5,148 nucleotides of DNA from Verrucomicrobiota bacterium (lineage in GTDB: Bacteria; Verrucomicrobiota; Verrucomicrobiia; Limisphaerales; AV2). The translations under genes were made by a program, and so were the position numbers. This document shows, in pieces, positions 1-5,148 of the stretch (position 1 is its first letter; each line of letters opens with the position of its first letter). The stretch lies in NCBI GenBank assembly GCA_003218935.1, contig QHPA01000513.1, forward strand, positions 1 through 5,148, given 5' to 3'. The notes beneath the pieces are model-generated. The model worked only from the letters and a program-made list of their open reading frames with translations, did not search any database and was not told where the DNA came from.

Positions 1-1689
1 CCATTGATACGCGAGCAACACGCGGAGGTTCGCGAAGGCCTGCCAGTCGTCGCCCGGCATACGGCCGCGCAGCGAGCCTTTGCCATGCACCACTTCGTCG
101 TGCGAGAGCGGGAGAATGAAATTTTCATGATGATGGTAGAGCATCGCGAAGGTGAGGTCGTTCTGATGGTACTTGCGATAAACCGGGTCGCGCCTGAAGT
201 AGTTGAGCGTGTCATTCATCCAGCCCATGTTCCACTTGAACAAAAAGCCGAGTCCGCCGAGGTACGGGGGCCGGGTGACCAACGGCCAGGCAGTGGATTC
301 CTCCGCAATCGTAACGACGCCGGGGTGCTCGGTGTGAACGAGGTAATTGAACTTGCGGAGGAACTCGACCGCTTCGAGGTTTTCACGGCCGCCGTATTGG
401 TTCGGAATCCACTCTCCTTCTTTGCGCGAGTAGTCCAGGTAGAGCATGGACGCGACGGCATCCACGCGCAGACCGTCCATGTGGTAACGGTCGCACCAGA
501 AGAGCGCGTTGGCCGTCAGGAAATTGTCCACTTCGTGCCGACCGTAGTTGAAAATGAGCGTACCCCAATCCTGGTGCGCCCCTTTGCGCGGGTCTTCATG
601 CTCGTAAAGCGCTGTGCCGTCGAAACGCGCGAGCGCCCAGTCGTCGCGCGGAAAATGCGCCGGCACCCAGTCCACCAGCACGCCGATGCCCGCCTCGTGG
701 AGGGCGTTGACAAGATACTGAAAATCATCCGGCGTGCCGAAGCGGCTGGTCGGCGAGTAAAAGCCGGTGACCTGGTAGCCCCACGACGGGTAAAACGCGT
801 GCTCCGACAGCGGCAGGAACTCGACATGCGTGAATCCCATCTTCCGCACGTAATCAATCAGCGGCGCGGCCAGTTCGCGGTAACTGAACGATTCGGCGAC
901 CGATTTCTTCCGCCATGAGCCAAGGTGAACTTCGTAAATGCTCATCGGCGAGCGCAACGGATCGCGTTCGCTTCTGCGCTTCATCCATTGGTCGTCGCTC
1001 CAGGAAAACTTGCGATTGTCCCAAACGATGGAAGCGTTCTTCGGCGCGGGTTCAAAAAAGAACCCGTAGGGATCGGTTTTCAACGCGAGCGCGCCGTGGG
1101 CATCCTTGATTTCGTATTTGTAGAGCGCGCCCTCACGAACTCCAGGGATGAAAATCTCCCAGACACCGGAGGGACCCAGGTGCCGCATCGGCTGGAACCG
1201 TCCGTCCCAACGGTTGAAATCGCCGACGACACTGACGCGTTGCGCGTTCGGCGCCCAAACAGCGAAGCTCGCGCCCGGAACCCCATCGACCGTCCGAAGG
1301 TGCGCGCCGAGCTTGTCGTAAATGCGTCGCTCGTTCCCCTGCCCGAACAAATACAAATCTGTTTCGCCGAGCGTCGGCAGGAAAGAATACGGGTCGCGGG
1401 TCTGACGCCGGTTTCCTCCCTGGCCGGTGATCACCAGGTCGTAAGCGTACACGCGGCCGGTCTCTTTGGTGACGCCTTCAAACAGGCCGGCGCCATGGAT
1501 TCGTTTCAGTTGGATTTTCGGCTTGCCCTTTTCGTGCACCGGAACGACTTCGACCGTTGCCGCGTCGGGAAGGAACGCGCGCACCACGACGCCTGAGCCG
1601 TCGCCAAGCGGATGCATGCCGAGCAACGTATGGGGCGACCGATGCCGAATGTTGACGAGGCTGTCGAGTTCTTCGGCCATGAGAATCAT
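1..1689 (-). CDS. glgB: 1,4-alpha-glucan branching enzyme GlgB, C-terminus beyond window
   Basis: This enzyme cuts alpha-1,4 glucan chains and re-attaches them as alpha-1,6 branches during cytoplasmic glycogen synthesis. The 563 visible codons run off the window at base 1. The order is an N1 domain (about residues 15-105, with LLGMHP), a CBM48 domain (about 120-230, with FAVWAPNA and GDFNRWDG), then the GH13 barrel starting at SIYEVHLGSW (250-259). Catalytic motifs are intact: DWVPAHF (D340), LRVDAVAS (nucleophile D410), AEES (acid/base E463) and SHDEVVHG (D531). From memory of E. coli GlgB (D335, D405, E458, D526; 728 residues) the offset is a constant +5, so roughly 165-170 residues, mainly the end of the barrel and the C-terminal beta domain, are missing only because of the window edge. 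Two in-frame ATGs (1689 and 1680) are possible starts; neither has a clear Shine-Dalgarno. The gene is divergent from the neighbour at 1773. The function call is very secure. Confidence 0.97.
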   Translation of the reverse strand, partial: MILMAEELDSLVNIRHRSPHTLLGMHPLGDGSGVVVRAFLPDAATVEVVPVHEKGKPKIQLKRIHGAGLFEGVTKETGRVYAYDLVITGQGGNRRQTRDPYSFLPTLGETDLYLFGQGNERRIYDKLGAHLRTVDGVPGASFAVWAPNAQRVSVVGDFNRWDGRFQPMRHLGPSGVWEIFIPGVREGALYKYEIKDAHGALALKTDPYGFFFEPAPKNASIVWDNRKFSWSDDQWMKRRSERDPLRSPMSIYEVHLGSWRKKSVAESFSYRELAAPLIDYVRKMGFTHVEFLPLSEHAFYPSWGYQVTGFYSPTSRFGTPDDFQYLVNALHEAGIGVLVDWVPAHFPRDDWALARFDGTALYEHEDPRKGAHQDWGTLIFNYGRHEVDNFLTANALFWCDRYHMDGLRVDAVASMLYLDYSRKEGEWIPNQYGGRENLEAVEFLRKFNYLVHTEHPGVVTIAEESTAWPLVTRPPYLGGLGFLFKWNMGWMNDTLNYFRRDPVYRKYHQNDLTFAMLYHHHENFILPLSHDEVVHGKGSLRGRMPGDDWQAFANLRVLLAYQW

Positions 1690-1737
1690 GGTCGAATTGT
1701 GGCATGCGCTACCCGGAAAAACAGAAGAAAAGGCGGC

Positions 1738-1766
1738 TTGGCTTCACACCATTCGATGATTAATGT
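1738..1766 (+). promoter_or_regulatory. possible sigma70-like promoter for the PrcB-like gene
   Basis: In the 83-bp gap between the divergent genes, TTGGCT (1738-1743) and TAATGT (1761-1766) are separated by 17 bp. The -35 box matches TTGACA at four of six positions, but the -10 box matches TATAAT at only three. If real, transcription would begin at or next to the GTG at 1773, giving an almost leaderless mRNA. This is a weak pattern match. I could not identify a convincing promoter for glgB on the other strand. Confidence 0.22.
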
Positions 1767-1772
1767 GACAGT

Positions 1773-2231
1773 GTGTCGGCAGTTCAGATTCAATCATTGC
1801 TCGTTGGCCTGTTTTTCGTTTGTCTGTTCAATTGTGTGAACGCAAACGACGCCCGATCCTTGCCGATCCGCTCGCTGGCCAAAGGCGCGCTCAGCGGCAT
1901 CAAGGAGGCCAGGCAGGAAGTCATCCGTGACGCTGCGGCGTGGGAACGATTCCGGAAACAGCATTCGATTTCGGAACAATCAGCCGAGAAGATTCCGCCG
2001 GTCGATTTCTCGAAGGAAATGATCATCGCCGCGACGATGGGCACCAAACGCACTGGCGGTTACACGATTGAAATCGTCCGCGTGGAGCCAACCGAAAAAT
2101 CACTGAAAATCTTCGTGAAACGGACCTCCCCGCCGCCCGGTGCGCTGACCCTGCAGGCGCTGACGGCGCCGTTCCATTTCGTCGCCGTGCCGAAGAGCGA
2201 TTTGAAGGCGGAGTTTGTGGAAGCCAAGTGA
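1773..2231 (+). CDS. secreted PrcB_C-domain protein
   Basis: A 152-residue protein with a hydrophobic N-terminus (residues 9-24, LLVGLFFVCLFNCVNA) and a plausible signal peptidase I site after VNA (24). No proper lipobox precedes C17 or C21. The rest resembles the PrcB C-terminal domain family (PF14343): AAWERFRKQH (55-64), PPVDFSKEMIIAATMG (75-90), RTGGY (93-97), then an alternating strand region with SPPPG (119-123) and TAPFHFVAVPKSD (131-143). The namesake PrcB is a lipoprotein of the Treponema denticola dentilisin complex, but the domain also occurs in many secreted proteins with no assigned task and no protease gene is nearby, so the role is unknown. An in-frame stop lies at 1761 and there is no in-frame ATG at the 5' end; GTG 1773 is the likely start, TTG 1797 the alternative. 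The signal n-region carries no Lys or Arg, which is odd. It converges with the next gene, 18 bp apart. Confidence 0.85.
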   Translation: MSAVQIQSLLVGLFFVCLFNCVNANDARSLPIRSLAKGALSGIKEARQEVIRDAAAWERFRKQHSISEQSAEKIPPVDFSKEMIIAATMGTKRTGGYTIEIVRVEPTEKSLKIFVKRTSPPPGALTLQALTAPFHFVAVPKSDLKAEFVEAK

Positions 2232-2249
2232 CCCCGCGAAGAATCAGCG

Positions 2250-2498
2250 TCACTGCTGAATGATGCGATAGAAACGCACTGCTTGATTGGCCGAATTGTT
2301 GTCCTGCAAGATCAACAAGCCATTCGACACGGACAACGAGTTGGCCACGGTCGCCCAGTCCACCAGATTGGGACTCACCTGGACTTCAAAGCCAGCCAGT
2401 TCACCGGGAGAAAGCGGCCATCCATCGGCGTAGGGTTGCGGTGTTGCTCTGAACGCGACCCACAGCATTGCTGACCAAAACGGAATAGAGGCCACCAT
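2250..2498 (-). pseudogene. C-terminal tail of the Ig-like protein in a shifted frame
   Basis: An 82-codon frame, +1 relative to the main part of the gene and overlapping its end. Its second half reads AGFEVQVSPNLVDW...VRFYRIIQQ, which has the style of the C-terminal beta domain ending many verrucomicrobial Ig-repeat proteins. The main frame by contrast runs from Ig-like domain 2 (VQSNTATL) into an uninformative RRWMAAFSR and stops. The span 3846 to 2250 is 1597 bases, one more than a multiple of three, so removing one base between about 2404 and 2445 restores a 531-residue protein. Only about 2250-2440 is likely genuine coding sequence; the ATG at 2498 lies inside the Ig-domain code and is probably not a real start. 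The cause may be a true mutation, an assembly error, or less likely programmed +1 frameshifting. Confidence 0.75.
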
Positions 2499-3846
2499 CG
2501 GCGCGAGCGACGTTGGTCAGTGTTAGTGTTCCGTTGGTTGCGCTCAAAAAGGGTTGGCCGTTCTTATACCAAACATAGGTAAGTGGAGCGAGACCGAGCG
2601 CGCCGACTCGGATGACCGCATCACTTCCAAACGTTGCGGTCTGATCCTCAAGCAGCCCAACCAACAGAGGACTGTTCGTGGCGTAGGAAACGGAAGCGTC
2701 CATCGCCGCGTAATAGTGATGCACTTTGCACTGGCAAAAGGGAGCGGCTGGATGCTCTTCGGCCGAGGGATGTGAGAGAATTTCATAACTGGTGTTGGAA
2801 AAATCAAAATTGTTCCAATCGGCAGGAGCGGTTCTGGCTTTATCGGCTGGACAAAAAAGCAGGACGGGCCATTCGAACATCGGAGACCCCTCATAATTCA
2901 GCATCTGGCTGAAGTTCGTGATCGCCTGATCGGGATAAAAAGCCCCCCGGATTCCGGCCAAAAGCCGAATCTGTCTGAGGTTGTTTTGGCATCTAAGCCC
3001 GAACCAATAGTCATTCGTGGCACGCGTGGCGACGACGGAAAGCACCAAAGGTCTCGCGCGCTGTGAACGGGCAACACCGAGAGCGTTTGAGATCGCGACG
3101 CTATAGTAATCATACACGTTCGTCGTGACGTTTTGCATGACGTAAACGGCACTGGTCTCTCCCGGAAGCTCGGCCACCGTAAAACGGGCCTCACGGTTCG
3201 TTCGATAGAACCCACCGTCATAAAGGTTGGTGTTGATAATGAAGGAGACGTTCGTGACAAAATACAAGTGCTCCCTCCGCCACTGAAAGGAAAGAGGCTG
3301 AAGGGCGTTCGCCGTAATTTTCACCTCAAACCGAACGGTCGATCCCGGTGTAGCTTCCTCGTCCACCGGATGGGCGATCACAGCGGGCCAGCCTGCATGA
3401 TAACCATCTTGCTCCGTGCCGAAACCGCCCGCGTTGACGAAGTTGTTATGGATTTTGCACTGGCAAAGGCGACTAACGGGGTCGGCGGGGTTAGCTCCAG
3501 GAACCAGCTCGTAGTCCATTGCGTCCCAATCCAGATCGGCCCACGATGCCGGCGGTGAGTGAGCAGCATTCGCCGGGCAGAGAAGTGGGTTCGGACTTTC
3601 GAGGTAGTTCGTAAGTTCCCGAAAGGCCGAAGGGAAATGCCCTGTGTCATTAGCGAAGCGCTTTGCGGCATACCCAATTAGGTGAAGGTTGTTCGCGCAG
3701 GCTATCCTGGACGCTCCATCCTTCGCGACTGCCGTGCCTGTCAATGGCCAAGGAACAACCTCGGCCTGCGCCGAAGCGACGAGTAAAAGCAAAGACATCT
3801 TCAGCCAGAGGCCTTTCCATGCTGTGAGGTATTGACCTTCGCCCAT
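2401..3846 (-). CDS. exported protein with duplicated pseudopilin-like modules and Ig-like domains (frameshifted gene, main part)
   Basis: A 481-residue reading frame with an N-terminal signal peptide: basic n-region to K16, hydrophobic MSLLLLVASAQA (17-28), likely cleavage after AQA. ATG 3846 is chosen; ATG 3798 (M17) would lose the charged residues. Module A (about 47-148) has CANNLHLIG (50-58), LLCPA (88-92), W102, DYE (111-113) and CQCKIH (128-133). Ig-like domain 1 (about 154-271) ends in YYSVAISNALG. Module B (about 281-388) repeats the pattern: CQNNLRQI (286-293), LLFCPAD (329-335), W344, SYE (353-355) and CQCKVH (371-376). Ig-like domain 2 (about 394-472) has LTYVWYKNGQPF and DGGLYSVLVSNAVG. 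The modules resemble the globular part of type II pseudopilin-like proteins common in Verrucomicrobia (CxNNLKQIG...CP...), but no prepilin N-terminus is present. Function unknown; a cell-surface or periplasmic structural or binding role is inference. The frame ends early at 2401 (see the 2250-2498 entry). Confidence 0.8.
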   Translation of the reverse strand: MGEGQYLTAWKGLWLKMSLLLLVASAQAEVVPWPLTGTAVAKDGASRIACANNLHLIGYAAKRFANDTGHFPSAFRELTNYLESPNPLLCPANAAHSPPASWADLDWDAMDYELVPGANPADPVSRLCQCKIHNNFVNAGGFGTEQDGYHAGWPAVIAHPVDEEATPGSTVRFEVKITANALQPLSFQWRREHLYFVTNVSFIINTNLYDGGFYRTNREARFTVAELPGETSAVYVMQNVTTNVYDYYSVAISNALGVARSQRARPLVLSVVATRATNDYWFGLRCQNNLRQIRLLAGIRGAFYPDQAITNFSQMLNYEGSPMFEWPVLLFCPADKARTAPADWNNFDFSNTSYEILSHPSAEEHPAAPFCQCKVHHYYAAMDASVSYATNSPLLVGLLEDQTATFGSDAVIRVGALGLAPLTYVWYKNGQPFLSATNGTLTLTNVARADGGLYSVLVSNAVGRVQSNTATLRRWMAAFSR

Positions 3847-4098
3847 TTCAAACAGGCTATACTCAATCTCGAAAATGGCGAGCCAAGATTTTCAGCAAGA
3901 CATCCAAATTGGAACTCGGCACCACCACCAAGCTGAGGTGAGGCACGTATTCCCTCACCCGACCTGAAGGCCGCCCTCTCCCCATCGGATGGGGAGAGGG
4001 ACAGGGTGAGGGGTCTTCGCAATCTTGCAGACCGGACTGGACAGGGTGGTAGTGCCAAGTTGCGCCTCATCCAAGTCTGCTTCAGGCAACAACTTCTT
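3847..4098. other. divergent intergenic region
   Basis: This 252-bp stretch separates the minus-strand Ig-like gene from the plus-strand exported-protein gene and must hold both promoters. I see no persuasive -35/-10 pair for either. A weak TATAGC lies about 10-15 bp upstream of the ATG at 3846, but no good -35 stands at the right distance. The frame of the plus-strand gene stays open leftwards to an ATG at 4006, but that start would lie within the palindrome and place about 31 polar residues ahead of the normal start, so I treat it as non-coding. A 10-bp direct repeat, ggacagggtg, occurs at 3999-4008 and 4039-4048. Confidence 0.6.
3952..4012. repeat. nested palindromic REP-like element
   Basis: The core is a perfect 12-bp inverted repeat, ccctctccccat (3974-3985) and atggggagaggg (3989-4000), around a 3-base loop. 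Outside it is a perfect 9-bp pair, ccctcaccc (3952-3960) and gggtgaggg (4004-4012), with unequal spacers of 13 and 3 bases. GGTGAGG at 3937-3943 can also pair with CCTCACC at 3953-3959. No U-tract follows on either strand and the element lies between divergent genes, so it is not an obvious intrinsic terminator. The CCCTCACCC...CCCTCTCCC...GGGAGAGGG...GGGTGAGGG pattern is one I know from dispersed extragenic palindromes in several bacterial phyla; being multi-copy in this genome is inference. Confidence 0.75.
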
Positions 4099-4680
4099 AT
4101 GAAAACAAAACTCTCTCTTCATCCATTCGCCCGTCCGGTTGTTTTCAGGACGGGTGTCGGCACGCGCGTCTTGGTGCGTGGGAACAATTTCAAACTCGCC
4201 GCGCTGCTGGTGGCGTTGCTGAGCGTCGGCGCGGCGCGCGCGCTGGCGAGCGACCCGGTCGGCGTTTACGCCCTCGTGGACAAGGTCGTGTTTGAGCCGA
4301 ACGAGACAAATCCCGAACGGGTCCAAATCCGGGGTGCGTTCGCCATCGCAGAAGGTTACGGTTACACCTACAAAAAAGCCGAGCGCGGTTATCTGTATTA
4401 CAAAGTGAATCCGGACAAACCAAAGGCCTGCCGCAACGAATGGGCCGACCTGAAAGCTGTTGCCGGCACGGGCCAGATTGTTGCGTTCGGGAGCCGATAC
4501 GGCGACAAAGGGACGTTGCGAAAGACAGATGCGAAGCCGGAAACCCCGGACGTGTATCCCGTCGCGATGGGCTTGACCAAAGTGAAAGAGGGAAAGGACT
4601 ACGAGCCGTTGACACAACTGGCGAAGTTGCGCGATTCAAAGGCAAAAAACAAAAGCGCGCCGGCCCAGCCGAAGAACTGA
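4099..4680 (+). CDS. exported protein of unknown function
   Basis: A 193-residue protein starting at ATG 4099 (MKTKLSL). A long Arg/Lys-containing n-region precedes a hydrophobic stretch (33-46, LAALLVALLSVGAA) and a plausible cleavage site after ARALA (50). A GTG at 4174 would give a more usual signal peptide (RGNNFKLAALL...) and is a fair alternative start. The mature part begins DPVGVYALVDKVVFEPNE (52-69), followed by VQIRGAFAIAEG (75-86), RGYLYYKV (96-103), EWADLKAVAGTG (114-125) and AFGSRYGDKG (129-138), and ends in a Lys/Ala/Pro/Gln-rich tail (about 176-193). This looks like a conserved hypothetical family; I recognise no enzyme motif and one cysteine (C111) remains after processing. 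The tail may be disordered or cell-wall contacting, which is inference. The stop is 30 bp before the next gene in the same direction, so they may share a transcript. Confidence 0.82.
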   Translation: MKTKLSLHPFARPVVFRTGVGTRVLVRGNNFKLAALLVALLSVGAARALASDPVGVYALVDKVVFEPNETNPERVQIRGAFAIAEGYGYTYKKAERGYLYYKVNPDKPKACRNEWADLKAVAGTGQIVAFGSRYGDKGTLRKTDAKPETPDVYPVAMGLTKVKEGKDYEPLTQLAKLRDSKAKNKSAPAQPKN

Positions 4681-4710
4681 CTCGCGAACAAGACCAATCC
4701 AACTCGCCTC

Positions 4711-5148
4711 ATGTATGTCGCGCTGACCCATCCCCGCCTCAGCGATGACGCGCAACCCGACGATCCGCTTGAGCGTGCGGCATGCGACCGGGTGACGATG
4801 GAACCAAAACACTCTGCTCCGGCAACAAAACTGGAAGGGTTCCCAGGCTGGAAGCCCGCGCCACGAACGAATGGCGTCCTGAGGCATTCGCCTTGGGACG
4901 CCCTGTTCGTCGCCCTGGCAGTCGTTCACGGGATTGTCCTGCTGGCTTTTCCGTCGATTCCACTGATTGCTCTCGGCCTGTGGTGGAACGCGAACACGAT
5001 CTCACACAACTTCATTCACCTGCCGTTTTTTCGGGCGCGAAGCTTGAACATGGTGTTCTCGGCGTTTGAAAGCCTGGTGCTGGGAATTCCGCAACGACTT
5101 TGGCGCGACCGGCACCTCGCTCATCACGCAGACAAGCCGTCGGTCTGG
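4711..5148 (+). CDS. fatty acid desaturase-like membrane protein, N-terminal part
   Basis: This frame is open to the window edge, giving 146 codons from ATG 4711. Two histidine clusters typical of the di-iron membrane desaturase/hydroxylase superfamily (PF00487-like) are visible: HNFIH (99-103, HxxxH) and HLAHH (135-139, HxxHH). Hydrophobic segments lie at about 64-80, 82-92 and 114-127. The third His box expected of the family would be beyond the window. Such enzymes use O2 and electrons from ferredoxin or cytochrome b5 to desaturate or hydroxylate lipids in the membrane; the exact substrate cannot be told, and a carotenoid- or sterol-type hydroxylase is possible. Start choice is uncertain: ATG 4711 gives a polar, acidic leader (29 residues), while ATG 4798 begins MEPKHSAPATKLEGFPGW, closer to where similarity to the family seems to begin. 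Neither has a strong Shine-Dalgarno. It lies 30 bp after the exported-protein gene and in the same reading frame. Confidence 0.85.
   Translation, partial: MYVALTHPRLSDDAQPDDPLERAACDRVTMEPKHSAPATKLEGFPGWKPAPRTNGVLRHSPWDALFVALAVVHGIVLLAFPSIPLIALGLWWNANTISHNFIHLPFFRARSLNMVFSAFESLVLGIPQRLWRDRHLAHHADKPSVW

Noticed and set aside
4..918. Long plus-strand open frame (304 codons) opposite glgB
   Set aside because: It lies wholly antisense to a secure GH13 enzyme with all catalytic motifs, and its translation has no recognisable domain; antisense frames are commonly open in GC-rich genes.
925..1596. Plus-strand open frame of 223 codons
   Set aside because: Also antisense to the N1/CBM48 part of glgB; no signal peptide, motif or family likeness.
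1819..1840. Lipobox at C17 or C21 of the PrcB-like protein
   Set aside because: Residues before the cysteines (FFV and LFN) do not fit the [LVI][ASTVI][GAS]C consensus.
2232..2270. Possible bidirectional terminator between the convergent genes (tcagc...gctga)
   Set aside because: Only a 5-bp stem with a 6-base loop and no T-tract; too weak to call.
3454..3465. CQCKIH/CQCKVH considered as a c-type heme site
   Set aside because: Spacing is CxCxxH, not CxxCH, so it is not a canonical covalent heme attachment motif.
3974..4000. Strong hairpin considered as a Rho-independent terminator
   Set aside because: No T-run follows the stem on either strand and both adjacent genes are transcribed away from it.
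3955..4617. Minus-strand open frame of 220 codons across the palindrome and exported-protein gene
   Set aside because: Shadow of the plus-strand gene, which has a signal peptide and family-like motifs; the minus translation also reads through the palindrome and has no domain.

Overview
The window looks like chromosomal DNA from a GC-rich Gram-negative bacterium, most likely a verrucomicrobium of the Pedosphaera/Limisphaera type. That placement is inferred from protein style: a secreted protein with bacterial Ig-like repeats and a C-terminal 'SPNLVDW...RFYRI' ending, pseudopilin-like modules, and a dispersed-type GGTGAGG palindrome. No phylogenetic marker gene is present. I see no rRNA, tRNA, CRISPR array, transposase or phage gene.

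Layout: (1) 1-1689, minus strand: most of glgB, the glycogen branching enzyme, cut at its C-terminal end by the window edge. (2) 1690-1772: a short divergent promoter region. (3) 1773-2231, plus strand: a small secreted protein with a PrcB_C-type domain. (4) 2250-3846, minus strand and convergent with the previous gene: an exported protein built from two copies of a Cys-rich, pseudopilin-like module alternating with two Ig-like domains, plus a C-terminal tail that lies in another frame, so one frameshift splits the gene. (5) 3847-4098: a divergent intergenic stretch holding a nested palindromic REP-like element. (6) 4099-4680, plus strand: an exported protein of unknown function. (7) 4711-5148, plus strand: the N-terminal part of a membrane fatty-acid-desaturase-like protein, cut by the window edge.

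The genes do not form one pathway. glgB is a housekeeping glycogen gene read away from the rest. The three middle genes all encode exported proteins, but only the last two plus-strand genes (30 bp apart) look co-transcribed. The most interesting object is the duplicated CxCxxH/pseudopilin-like module joined to Ig-like domains, together with its frameshift. I found no convincing defence, mobile or otherwise new multi-gene system.
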